NCBI GenBank assembly: GCA_025890175.1
Contig: JANPYM010000009.1
Location: 1,489,782-1,553,781, forward strand
DNA from: Ciborinia camelliae
Taxonomy: Eukaryota; Ascomycota; Leotiomycetes; Helotiales; Sclerotiniaceae
Direction of reading: 5' to 3'
DNA length: 64,000 nt
Under the pieces are notes generated by a model. The model did not search any database, was not told where the DNA came from, and worked only from the letters and a program-made list of their open reading frames with translations. The position numbers and the translations under genes are program-made. Shown here piece after piece: positions 23,102 to 36,500 of the stretch (positions are counted from its first letter, which is position 1; each line of letters begins with the position of its first letter).

Positions 23102-26100
23102 TTATAAAGGCTCCAACTGATCGGTGGTCCATCCCATTTTTGCGTAATTCAACTTCCTCGATTGTCGAGTTTGGATACCCTGATAAGAAATTGCCCGGTC
23201 AGTAATGATTAGAATAATGCCAATGCTCTCTTTAACTTGCCTTTTCCACCGTATCTTCAACGATATATCTGAAAATCTTGACATCTCTGTTTTGACCAAT
23301 TCTTTGAACCCGAGCAATAGCTTGGGATTCAACCATTGGATTCCACTGAGGCTCTAGGATATATACATAATTGGCGATCGTAAGGTTGAGACTATGGATG
23401 TTAGCCAGCCAGCGCGAAATATCTGGAATATGGGAAAACAGACCCCTCCGCCCCAGTTCCAGTTGTCATTATGAGGATCCGCGTTTTTTCGTCTGTAGTG
23501 TATCGTTCTAAGATGTCATGTCGTTGTGCATGAGTGCAGCTCCCATCGATACGTTCGAAGGACAGCCCAGAAAGCTTAAGGTGATGTCCAACAAGGTCTA
23601 ATGATGTGGTCCAACATGAAAAGATTATGCTAGTAATCGAATTAGTCATGCCTGCATAATTGGCCGAGCTCACATGTCGTACCTCTTGCCTTCCGTCTGA
23701 TTCTGTCTGATATCTTTCAGCAGTTCTTTCATTTTGGAAGAAATTCCTGTACTCTCAATTTTTTTTGGTACTGGCAATAGATGGGTCTCGCATATGCTTC
23801 CGACCTCGTCAGCAAAGCAAGCATCATTAGTAACCTGCTGATTGCATATTGAACAGCTAGAATAAACATTATCTTTATCTGAAATCAAGGAATTCTCATA
23901 TCTGGAAATACAACCAAAGCACAAGAGATGTCCGCAATTAGTGAAGCGTCCACGACAAGTGACACCAGGGTCAAGACCTGTAATCTCTACCTCGCAATAA
24001 TGGCACCTGGAGATATTTTTCTCCTGGAGGAGTCCAAGGGCTTGTTCCGGATCAAACTGAGAGTCAGTCTTAGAAATGGAAGAGCCCTTCTTTAAGAATG
24101 TACCATGATTGCAAAGACGTCGCAATTGCAGTTGCAATTGGAAGATGCCATAATAACCCTTTTTGTTCCTAGCCTGGCTATCTTGTTGCTTCATAGCACG
24201 TATTTCCTCCTGTCTTGTCGAATTGTATAGTAATTTCTCCTCGACAGAGAAGTGGACCGACCGATATACATCTTCTACACTTGGTAAATTGAGTAACTTT
24301 TTTGTACGTCGTAAGCATATTGAGTCCATTAATGCTCTAAGGTTATGAGTCCCTTCATCTTTCTCTTTCAAAAGAGGATTGATAATGTGTTTTCGAAACA
24401 CGGAGAGGTCGTTGAGGGGAGAAGACCGGATGAATGAAACCAAAGCAGCAAGATCATCTAAGCTGTTCTGAATAGGGGTCCCTGTTAGACACCACCGTAT
24501 ATTTGCAGAGAGTTGGCTCATTGCCCGAAAGAGTTTCGTTTTGATATTGCGGATCCTATGAGCTGGGAAATCGTAAGTGAGTGATTATTTCAGGCATGGC
24601 TTGTTGAATGCCAGTCAATTACCTTCATCAAGAACAAGACGGAACCATTCAATACCATACACTGGACTCTCTGAATCCGATGATTCTGCAGAGACAGTAT
24701 CGTATGTACTGAGTACAATATCCGCATCCGCTAGGACTTCACGGTTTGTCTCGCGCCCACGACCATGGTATATATTGATGTTCACATATCCTCGACAATG
24801 TCTACTAATTTAGCCTTAGTCTTGCTAGTTGGACTCGGGTGATTTCTTACTTCGCGATTTCTTCTCTCCATCCATCGATGAGTACTACTATTTGTCAATG
24901 AGAGCAAGGTTGTGTAAGCAAGAGGCAGACTTACAAGATGTTTGGACTATAACGAGTGTTGACCTTGAACGAACTTTGTATTTCAGGTTTGAATCATGGT
25001 CAAAGTTTTGAGGAGAACTATCAAAGAAGACTTTGGCTTCTTTGGAAGTTTGCATGATTCTGGCAAGTACTGTCAGTGTTTTTCCGAGGCCCATATCATC
25101 TGCTAAAATGCCTCCCCCATATTCCATAGGGGTACCTCTAACTTTGTCGCCTGATATTCTGTGCTGATAGCTCATATATAGTCAGCATGGTATATTATGA
25201 CAAATTACTCAATCTTGGCTTACCAGATTTGATTTTCGTATGGTTGGAAAGTCCACAACGAATACTCATCGGGGATTGGACCAAACTCCCTCTGCGCTAT
25301 AAAATCCAATGCCTCCGCTTGATGTCTATACATTCGACTCGGTAATTAGTAAGGGTAGTATCCAACGAAAGAGGATATCATACTGCATAAGTGGCGTCAT
25401 TATTTTTATGTCTGCCTCGATTCTTTTCAGGTTTCGAAATCTTGTCAATGAATCCAAAATCTTTGTGACCCTGTTATAAAGCCTTGGCTGAATTTTTGTA
25501 TCATTCTTAGCATCCAAGTCGATATCCAGAGAATATTCATTATAGAAATCTGCAGTATGTGGTTTATTGCTATCCACGATAGTGCTTCTGGGAACGTAGT
25601 CGAACCTCAAGAAGTGGGGATTCTCATACTCAGCATATCTCTTAAGTTGTCCCGTTTCAGGATGCTGTAAGTACATCTTTTTTGCTGACAGAAACGTTCC
25701 AACAGCAACCCCAATACTCTTTGGGCCAGACAAGGTAACATCAATATAACGATACATTCCTTTCTCAGTGGATAAATCACCAAGTTTCTCTATTTTTGAC
25801 GAATGGGTCTCGAAATGACAACCTAGATTCTTCATCTGGAAAAGTACTTGGCTGGTCTTCTCATTCAGGATCGCAAAATCTGCCGGGGAATTCGACTCGT
25901 TGACAACGAAGGCGGAGTTTAAATAAACGATTCCATTTTCGATTCCATTTTCAGGCTGGAAGCGAAGTTTTAGTGAGTGCTCTTCTTTTGAGTCCCTGCT
26001 GGTGAAATTGTTCTCTAACTCTTCTTGTGCCGTGCCATCGAGAATTTTGGTTTTTAAATTATGAATCTGATTGTTCTCAATAGAGTTCCACATTTTAATC

Positions 26101-26510
26101 TTGCTTTATTCAGTACTTACCAGCCCAAAGCATACTAAATCGACGTTATCGTCAAAATCAGGCCGTGACTCCATGAAAGAATTGGATAGCGACATAGGGG
26201 GGGAGTCAAATTTCGGATGAGAAATGAATGGTCCGCCATAGTCCGAATTGTTCTCTTCACTTTGAGTTGCTGAATGAGACATGGCATTGCCCTTCCTCTT
26301 TTTGTGGAAATTAAATGCCCCAATCCTGAAATTTCGAGTGTTAGCAAGAAATCTGGTAACCACTACAAAGTTATGTAGACTTTTGACTCACGGTCCATCC
26401 AGATCAATTGTGGGCTCTAGAAAATCGGGGAGACGTTTTTTGCTTTCTCGTACGTCCGAAATCTGACGAGGTTGCGGGGCCGCTTCTACTACACTACTAG
26501 GGGAAGACAT
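23102..26510 (-). CDS. SNF2-family ATPase with RING finger (Rad5/HLTF/Rad16-like), 951 aa
   Basis: Eleven exons, complement of 26392-26510, 26121-26325, 25384-26066, 25224-25325, 24935-25170, 24851-24887, 24623-24801, 23683-24562, 23444-23629, 23241-23391 and 23102-23179 (952 codons). A dsDNA-dependent remodelling ATPase is expected, in the nucleus. Residues about 170-260 could be a degenerate HIRAN-like region (inference). The SNF2 N-lobe has Walker A in DDMGLGKT (to Thr401) and DEAH at 519-522, then LTGTPIQN. A C3HC4-type RING lies at about 707-763 (CHYC, CGHLLCFGC, CSIC), between the helicase lobes as in Rad5 and HLTF. The C-lobe has IIFSCWTTSLDLV, MTTGTGAEGLNL, LEPQWNPMVESQA and RVQRIGQ. 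The last intron uses a GC donor. A ubiquitin-ligase activity is possible but not shown. Divergent from the NACHT gene. Confidence 0.92.
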
Positions 26511-27141
26511 CTTAGATACTAATTTCCATTCCTGAAAAGTCGATTATTGTTCAGTACTTTTTAAATCAATGGGGGCTGTATGTATAATAGTCTGGTTTTA
26601 TCATACAATGCCGATGAAGGCTGCGCCCCAACGAGGCAACGAGGCTCTGCTCACCACCGGCGTGATTCTACACATGCGATGAGTTGGGCTGATTTCATCG
26701 CAGAAGAAGCAAGGCATATGAGCAGTCATGCATTTGCTTTTATAAGAGGAGTTAAGCACAATATATGGCAGTACATGTTGTGTTGAGAATGAGTTGCTCT
26801 AGATTCGATGACCAACAGGATTCATCAGCCACATGTGTAACCTAGGTGGCTTTCGATTATATGTGGCTAAATTGCAGATAACATAAGAGTTTTGGCCGAG
26901 TAGACTTCTCTCTTTGAACCCAGCCCAGCTTCTGTTAGATTAATTCAAGATTTCGATTCTCGACATTCAAAATTGTATCAAATATCTCGTACTGTACCAG
27001 TTCTCAAGTCGATAATTTCTACAGGAAAACACGCGACCCTGTTTATTTTCGCTTGATCATAAGAAATATATGTGCGAGTAGTTGCTGTCAATTTATCTAC
27101 CATAAAGCACAGGGCGAGCCTACACTATACAACTGGGAATT
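26511..27141. promoter_or_regulatory. Shared divergent promoter region (SNF2-RING / NACHT)
   Basis: These 631 bp separate the start codons of two divergent genes and must hold both promoters and leaders. No specific operator could be identified. The open frame at 26580-26786 has no support as a gene. Confidence 0.6.
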
Positions 27142-30100
27142 ATGGCTGATGCATTCCAAATTGGTTTATCAAACTTTAAAAAAAGATTGACTCTAGAGGA
27201 GCAGCTGAAATTCCAAACCACGACATTAGATGAAGTGAAAGCTGCCATGCTGAAGATACAAGATGAGCAGAGTCGCCGCAAAAGCATGATGAATCTTTCT
27301 CGTATCAAAGCCTTCATCGAAGCATTTGAGCAATATTCAAATGTCATCGAAGTTTTTCTTAACACCTCTTCGATATTATGTTTCATATGGGGCCCGATGA
27401 AATTTTGTCTTCAGGTTTGTGCTTCAACTTCCATAAGTGTGTCCTGAGTGGTCCGAAAAACTCGCTGAAATTTACAGGTTGCGAGTTCTTGGGCTGTGTC
27501 TTTCGACATACTCTTGGATGCATATCAGCAGCTTGCCGAAAATATTCCACTTCTCAATCAATACACCGACCTATTCAAAGGCAATTCGCAAATAATTGAC
27601 GTGCTTGCATTGTTCTACGAGGATATACTCGATTTTCATCGAGCTGCTCTCAGAGTTTTTAGCAAACCAAGTATGGCATCCTTTGACCCTCTATAGGCCT
27701 TTGGTCACTTACATTCCAGCGTGGAAACAAATATTTAGGGCGACTTGGAAGGACTTTGATAGCAAATTTCAGCACATATTAGCGGGGCTAGGCCGGCACA
27801 AGGCTCTGGTAGAAAGTCAAGCGACAATTCTTCAATTCGAAAAGCAGCAGTTGGAGCATTCCAACACCAAAACTTCACTGGCGGTAATTGAAGATTCAAT
27901 CTTCCGTGTAAAAAAGTATCAAATGGATCATCTTAACTTTAAAAAGGAGTTTGAGGCTATCGAAAAGGAAGACAACAGGCGTCAACGACTCGCATTGCTT
28001 GATTGGCTAGCTGCCACAGATCCAATACTTGACCATGAGAGTGCGGTGGCTATGCGAGCCGATTATCCCTCCTCTGGCAATTGGATATTACAAGAGAATA
28101 CGATAAAGACGTGGCTTGATGCCCAGCAATCAACTATTCCGCTTTTGTGGATTAATGGAATTCCGGGAGCCGGTTGACATCACATAATTACCCTATTCTC
28201 GATATATAGACTAACTGAAATTAGGGAAAACCATACTGGCCTCCGTGATCATCAGTGAATGTATGAAAGACAGCTCATTATCGACGATCTTCTTTTATTG
28301 TAAGTATGAAGATAGCCAAAGAAACACTTTTGTGGCTGTCACCCGGGCCATACTTTCTCAGCTTCTGAAGAAAAACGAAGTTCTCCTACCTTACTTGTAC
28401 AGTCAATGCATCAACAGTCACTCCGTTTCACTTGTATCTCCTCAGATGTGTACAGAGTTACTCGAGGTATGCTTTGAAACCGTATCAAAGTCCCAAAGAA
28501 CTTACTTAGTAATTGATGGCTTGGACGAATGCGAGCTACCTCAGCGAAAACTCTTGCTCTCTACTCTGGTCTCCATTGTACAGAAAAATTTGCACCTAGG
28601 AATGCTCCGCCTACTGATAGTCAGTCAAAACCTGCCTGATATCAAGAGATATCTTCGGCAAAGCTCGTGCTTGCAGCTTTCAAGCTCCTCTAATAAATCT
28701 GACATTGAAACATATTCCCGTGTATGGTCTGAGAAAATTCAGCAAAAGTTTACTGTACCGGATTATACCAAGGAATATATAGTAAAAGTTGTGTCTGAAG
28801 GAGCTGATGGTAAGTAGCCTCACTACTCCATTATCTTGAGCTGACTGGCCTTAGGGATGTTCCTATATGCAAAGTTGATCCTTACTAATCTCTATAGCCA
28901 GACCTCCCGTGAAAAGGTGTATGAGGAACTTCAACCGGGAATATTTCCAATCGGATTTGAACAAGCGTAAGCATGAAAACCTGAAAACCGGTCGATGTTG
29001 TTCATTATTGCTTACAGTTTAGGTACTCGAGGATTGTTACTCGAGTGTATCAGAATCCCAACCAGTCGGAGCGTATTACCGCAGAGAAACTATTGGGCTG
29101 GATTTCGTGTGCCAAACGACCTATGAGATGGCATGAAATACAAGCTGCAGTATCTATTGATATAACTGATGAGGAAGTATATTTTGATGGTGCGTTGATT
29201 GATTGAATTACCCCCCACGCGACGTACGAAACAAATCGCACATCCAAGTATTTCATAACGCTCTTCAATATCCAAAATCGGATTTGACAATCAAATGGTC
29301 TCTTAGACTCAATTTGCATAAAGAGTGTTTTTGATGTGCGACTTCGTACATCGCATGCCCCCTTCCCCCAGATCCACCAGAGGATTGTGTAAAGATTCAA
29401 CAGTTCAAAATTGTGCGTCCATATACACGACAGAATTGACTTTTCCTAGATCGTCAGTTACGAACCCACATTACCGATCTATGTGGCTCTCTTGTCGAGG
29501 TCCTCCCTGGAGACCGAGTACAACTTGTTCACAGCACTGCAAAATCGTAAGTATGACATATGCAACCCCGTATGACAAACCAGAACTTCCAAAACTTACC
29601 AATGGATGCGGTTTATAGTTACTTGGTCGAAAAGAGCCATGTAAAGATCACTCTGGAAGAACAGAAACTGGCAATAATGTGCTTACGTTATCTACTTTTC
29701 AAATGCTTTGACCCGACCACACCAGACGACCAAATTCACCGCTATGTCAATAATGGATATTACGCGTTCCAGGAGTATGCGATTGTGTACTGGGTTGACC
29801 ATCTGGAGTCCTTGATTGAGCAACTATCACCATTGGATCTTGACAATTCAGATCAATGTGACCTGGGATCTGCCATCGCCGAATTCTATGATGTATTTGG
29901 GGTACAAGGAACAGAACGGTCGGATTTTCTCTCTTCCTTAGAGAGTCGATGTACTCACCTTGTCGAATCTGATCAACTAGATACGTTTCTAGTTCTGTTG
30001 AGCCATACTAGAAAAGTTCGGGCCACTCTAGAAGAACTTGCTGAGCCCAAGGACTTGAGGATCATCCTTGACAAAGTACGAACCTATTTGACAGGCCTTT

Positions 30101-30585
30101 CCAAATCAAAAAGTCTAACGGCTGCGGAAAAACAAAAGCTCACTACATATTACGGTTCAAAATGGGTCAAATGCCCTCGCCATGCATGTTTCTACTTTCA
30201 TGAAGGGTTCCCCGACGAAGCGGCTCGTAACAAACATCTTCAACGTCATGAGAAGCCCTTCTTATGTACAGATATAAACTGTCTGAGAAAACATTGGGGC
30301 TACAGTACCGAAAAGGAACTTAGAAAACACATGATGCTGGACCATCCGGATCCAGCTGCTTTCGAAGAGAAATTTCCAAAGATCAAGAAAGAGCCGACGA
30401 GACATAAATGTGATCAATGCCAAAGCTCATTCTCAAGATCGTCCAGTTTAAGGATACATCAACGAACCCATAATAACGAAAGACCATTCAAGTGTGGATC
30501 TCCCGGCTGCATGAGTGCCTTTGTTAGGAAGTGGGATTGTGATAGACACGAAAAGATCTGTGGTACGCATTCGCAAATGGTCTAA
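27142..30585 (+). CDS. NACHT STAND protein with C-terminal C2H2 zinc fingers, 948 aa
   Basis: Eight exons: 27142-27414, 27478-27670, 27720-28172, 28225-28809, 28855-28966, 29023-29189, 29450-29546 and 29619-30585 (949 codons). Residues 1-180 form a helical N-terminal region like the one usually preceding fungal NACHT domains (DUF7708 type, from memory). Walker A is GIPGAGKT at 302-309, made by splicing across intron 3, and Walker B is LVIDGLDEC. A winged-helix-like segment (LLGWISCAKRPMRWHEIQ) and DLCGSLVEVLPGDRVQLVH follow. C2H2-type fingers occupy about 812-945, ending with CDQCQSSFSRSSSLRIHQRTH and a final finger ending in HEKIC. No WD, ankyrin or TPR repeats are present, so the fingers take the sensor position. 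Such STAND proteins act in fungal non-self recognition, but a function for this one is inference. Intron 6 is unusually long (260 bp). Confidence 0.92.
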
Positions 30586-33500
30586 AAGGGGGGTCAGTGA
30601 AAGCAAGGTGTCCAATAGTTTGGACTGAATTTCAACAATGAAGGAGTTTTGGTTATTGAATTCATTTGAAATATCAAGGCCGCTTGAAATATTGAAACTA
30701 GGTATTGAAATAGCCCAGCCATTCTCCAAACTTCACAATCTTTTGAACATTGAAAGATCCCAAGTCAGGCTGCATTCCGGACTATTGTACTCTCTGAGTG
30801 AATGTGATGCTGTGCTATTACCCTCCAGTAATCTATGTCTGTGGTCTGATGCTATGATAATGATAAGAATATGAAATGCAGTTTTTTCTTCCTCCATGGG
30901 GAATTCGACTGTCTAATTTGTGATTTCATCCCATGGTGCACTTGTTCCCCAGATCAACTGCTCTCTACAAAGAGAAGAGGCGCTTTAGGAGTGCAAGAGA
31001 GTTTATAGACAATACAGTGATTCCATCCGAAGTTGACCGATTTGGATGAAAGTTACTACGCGCCATAGAACTGAGTATCACTTGATAAAAGATACATTCT
31101 GCTGATATTAGACCTTACTGCTACTGTAGCTTTCATCTAGTATATCGTGACATGAATAAAAACAAAAGCATCGGTCACCGACAAGAGGGTTAGTCGGCAC
31201 CAATGACTGTGGACGAGACTTTCCCGTTCATATTTTTCCTTTCTGCTAGCTACTCACTGCATTGAAGTAAATATGAGTCATGACTCTAGGAGATTAAGAA
31301 TACTGGAAGATATTGCGGCGTTGGACTAAAGTAAGAGCCGTTCATTCTAATCACTCACTGATGGCACATCTGGGTATTGGACAAATTCAATTTAATATTG
31401 TTGATCCACTTGAATACCAGAGAACAAACTTTTCTTGGGGTGAGGGGGGTATAGATTGCGTGCAGTTGAAGTTTACCTTATGCTATGAAGGCAGCCCAAC
31501 GGCAGTAGAGAAAAGGAGCGAAAGGAAAGGAAAGAAGGCCAGTCATTGAATCAGCAACTACTATATACTTATCCAAGTGGGGAAATTCAACTACCCGTAA
31601 CCCGCTCCTTCCTCACTCGGATTTTAATTTGAAAAAAGGGCAAACACTGATGGCGAAGTCATGATGAAGTAGGTTTGTGAAGGGACAGGAAGAAAATGAA
31701 AGGCTGGGTAGGCATCCATGGGGTGTGATTTCCTCATGTGGAGAACCTCACGAATGAACCCAAAATGGGAAATAAATTGGACGGGACACGCGTCATTAGG
31801 AATCTTTGGGAATGAATCATCTTCTCATCGTCTTCGTTGATATGTTCATAGGTAGGTAACAACTCATTAATATTGGATTACTAAGTCCCATTCGCCATTT
31901 CAGTAATCTCGAGAATTGAAGAAATTGAGTAAGAGAATACTGTGAAGATGGGTTATGAAAAGAAATGGAAGGATGAATGAATGAAGAGTTTTTATTGAAA
32001 TGAATTGGAATATAATGTTTTGTGATAATTCATCCCTTTTTCTTGAGGAGTGTGATTATCTTATACTGGTTATAGATTTAGAAGCATGGACGAGGTCATA
32101 TTTTGCGTATGAGGTGTGTGATTAGATGGATTTAGAAGGTATTTAAAAGTCGGCAATGGCAGCAGTCAAAACGGAAGGAGCGTGGTGGGTGAGGAAGGCT
32201 TGTTGACTCCTCTTTTGTCATGAAGCGGGGCCTGTGCTTTGGTCGAGTAAATGTTAATGATGCAGGTGATTTGAGGTAACCTTTGCAAGTCAAATCAAGC
32301 CTTGGTGTAGATACCTTACGTAGATATTGTAAGCTTGTTTTTGGTTTACCTAAGAGAAAAGAAGAGAAGAGTATTGTACCCAGAGATTCAAAACCAGAAA
32401 GAACTGCACTAAAGGGCAGAAAGGGAAAAGGATTAAATGTCAAATCATTCAAAAATCGTGGAACACCCAAATTCTATAATTCACCCCAATAGACCATGTG
32501 ATAGATACTGGTAATCCTGAATGTCCTAAATAGTACTGTGTATTCAAATGCATACTAGAAACAAATGTTCAAATACTATCAAACTAAACAAATCAATTGA
32601 TTACGTGGGATATTTGATATTGAATTTTTTAAGTGTGCAACTTCGTTTGATGCAGGTCTCGAGCCGCAGTGTGCTCCCGGTGAACAGAACTCAAGTTTTT
32701 TTTAGCCCCTGAATTTATTCCTAATCTTGTACTCCCCGATGACCCATGGATCTCCGCTGCCAAATTCTACCAGATCTAATGCATCTGTACCCGTGAGACT
32801 GGAAACCATCACTTTCGTGTAATGCAATAGCGCCTAGAAACATTATCGCCATCGATGTTTCCCACTCAACCGATCATCAGCAAAACTGCATATATCCATT
32901 GATCGACATGTTGTCTCGGCAGTACCATTAGCAGCAGATCTTTCTGAGACGTTCTCCACCTTTCGGAATCCCAATCACGATTATCTGGATACATATGCAA
33001 CTAGAGAACATGTTCATGCAATCCTTATCAAGTTATCAAGTTCCCGCGACCAAGAATTCTCGCCGCTGATTTGCACTCGCGCGTAACGAGATCTTTTTGT
33101 CCCAGAGATCGGCGTACAAGATATGCAAGGGAAGAAACATCGAAGAATGAAAGAAGTATTTCCTGAGAGCTCTCGGCCACGCAGCCACGAGGGAAGTGGA
33201 TGATTACAGGGCCACTCGGAGATTTTATGTCTTTTATGTACTTACCCCGGGGCTTTGCCTCTCCCCGGTATGGTCTGATGTTTCGGGAAATTATTTCTTT
33301 GGATACGAAGCAATGGCCACATTGATTTATGGCGGCAAGGCCGCCAAAGGGAAGGTTAAACAGTTGGATGGATGGAAGTAAGGAGAAGAGGGGATGAAGA
33401 TTGGAAAATGTAAAGGCTTAGGCCAGAGACATCTTGAAACTGTAGGAAAAGTCTAAATACTGAGTCTAGGAAAATGACATGATAGTTAATTTTGATCAAG

Positions 33501-36500
33501 TTGAGCCCTTTGTTCCTCGTCCACGTGTACATCAAACGGGTTTATATACAATGAAATAACGGCTTGCAAGCAAGACATTACGAGAGACATTATAATGATA
33601 GTTCGCTCTTGAGCCGTTCCTTTACTGCAACTGCCATGGTCTTAGACTGATGCAAACGTTCTAAGCAAAATATGATATATTCCTCATATTGTCGTCCAGC
33701 GCTTAATTGCGAGACATACACAAGCCACCCTCGGTATCCATTCTCGTAAACACTTGAATTGACATATGAATTAACATATGAACAAGAAAGCCAACCTTCG
33801 TACCAATCTGACGAAGTCAAGCCCTCCAGTTCCACGCGAGAGCGGTCCGTCACGAGTCTCCTTGCTTCAGTTCGACAGAAATTGGGGAAGAAAATAAACC
33901 GCGCGGTGGCTTTGCCGTGACAAAATTCTCTTATACGCGCCACAAAACGTGAAGACTCACATACGCCAACTTTGTACATCCTGTGTTCAGAATACACGTT
34001 TCTATGCAGGCTTACTGAAATCATTTTTCAACCCCTCGTGCACGCATAACACATCAATTCCTTTTTCTATATATAGAAATTTTTGTAAAATTCTAGACAT
34101 CTGAAGTTGTCGGTAATGATTCTCTATTGGGACGAATATGCAGATGAAACAATTACGTACCTACCTATATTGGAAGCATCTTAAACTTAAGATCATCCCG
34201 ATCGGATGGTTATCTATAAGAATCTGGCATATGAATTGAAATTCCCGATGATATCAACAAGTCATCATCGGCGATTTTTGAACTGTTGACTATTTTCTTT
34301 TTCGAAACTGGAAAGGAAAAAGGGAGGCATAAAGATCAAAAGCAAGTATTATGGCCAGCCAGCTTGGCGTTTTGTGCCACTTGAGGTTTTTTTCCTCCTA
34401 ATTGAAAATGCTTTTCTGAAATCGTACCAAAAGAGATGTATATGAGAAGCTTGATTTGGTGGGAACCAGTGAGGCGATGCGATATGTCATTGTATACCCT
34501 ATGAATGTAGGCGCATGCTTGCGGAGGTACAAAATTCCGGATTATATGAGATGAGATGCAGAAGTAGATGGTCTGATATCTACTTATGTATCGCATGATG
34601 ACGGTTCCATTGATGCGTGCAGGATATTTCGAAATACCGATGGTAAGATGACAGGAAATATTTGAGATCTGAATCTCTAGGTACCCGTTCACCCACAGAT
34701 GCAAGCGCGAGACAATATTCCACAAAGGTAGTATTTTACATATTGGGACACAAATAATAAGACAATTGTGTCGGGAAAGAATGCCTACTAGGGGTGATAT
34801 CTTGGTAAGCTAGTCAACTATTATGCATTACATCACTATCATCATACCAAATAATCTCAGTTTCTCGGAGGTGGATAGAGACCCGAATATCTATCGGTCA
34901 ATAATAAGCACGTAGACTTGATTTGTTGTAACTTCATTTGAGTATCTTTATCCTCGCATGGGATCTGATCGAACCTCCGAGTTGCTAAATATCTCTTTCG
35001 GACATGAAGATCGGTATTTTAATGATAGTTATGAGGGTGCTTGATGCAGTTGTCCTGCTGTGCTGCAGTACATGTGTTGGCTTTTTTTGAGAGTGGTGGT
35101 TTGTTCAAAAGCGGAACTAATGGTGGGATTGGGTATTGGATACTGTACGAGCAGCTCAGCTCGGTGAGCAGAACCCCGTCAGGCTGTAAGCATATGTTCA
35201 TTATTCCATGGCTAGTAGGTATGCGCTCATGATCTATCTGCATTGTGTTGAACCCGAATCAAGACAAGATATAGACAGGGAGTAGAGTTGAAGTTAAGTA
35301 GATCTTAGATGAAACTTATATCTATGCGAAAGTATTGCGAGGATTATGGATAAACTTCCTTCGATTCTGGACAACGAGACCTGCATGTCTCTCGATCCTA
35401 GTCTGTGATATGTTTAGGCGTGAGCACGTTCTTCATAGAAAACGGTTGCTGTGCCGTAAGCCACAATATCATTGATTGAACGGCACTGCTTTTCAATATC
35501 GATATATTGGTCTATCAAATCCGGTTAAGCTCGGTTGGCTGTGTAGAGGCACAGTTGGCTATCATGCCATGCCTAGGAATCACAGTGGATATGATGCTCC
35601 GTGGGATTCATCGATAGCTTGCGCCGTATGTACACGCAGTGAAGTGACTTTGGGGTCTCTGCGACTCCTGGTCGCTTTTGTGGATTCCTTTACTGCGGTA
35701 AAGGTCTCAAGTGGGGGAACGATGAGACTGATTGTTTCTTGCATGCATCACTATAACCAGGATTTTGCGTTGCAATACAAGGCTAAATGGCACCGTCGTA
35801 GATAACAATTCTTCCGGAAGAATGATGCACACGTCCGACCAAGTCATAACTTGAATGGAGTACCGATGGAAGGGTTCGGTCGGAAATCTCAGCATCATCT
35901 TAGCAATATCTCCATGGGAAGAAGAGACATCTCAAGCAGGCATCAGGGTTTAAATATGCATGGGATCGGTCGATGATCATTCCAATTTTGATGTGGTAGT
36001 CTGATATCGTGTTGACTTTTTAGGAAATATGAAGTACTGTATAATATGTATATAGGTCTCAATAGCTTGTGAGACGGTGATATTAACGAATAGTACAGTA
36101 ATGCTGTATGGAACAAATTGTTTGTTTAACTGGTGTGTAATGACCACTTGAACTTTAAAAGGTTGATAATATATTACATATAACAAAGGAAATTTCCTAG
36201 AAGAAAGATGGCAATACTTCGAAATGAAGATATACAGAATAAGCGACGATTTGAGAATGAAAGAAAGATCCGTGGACCAAAGGAAAAAAACCGAGGAAAA
36301 GATTTGAGAAATTGACTCAGCCCAATGTTTAAATTTCTCATTCCATTCCAAATATGGATTCGATCGACGGATTAGACATTGGATCTCACGATCTATCAGA
36401 TTAGTAGATTCTTGAATTTCTTGCTGACCACACGATTCAACAACTTCTTCTCCCACGAAGCTTCATTGAGATATTGGCGCTCCCGCTCCCGCAAGCCTCA

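Noticed and set aside
33590..34024. 144-codon ATG frame on the minus strand
   Set aside because: No motif, no neighbours and no splice logic; could be real but I cannot support it.
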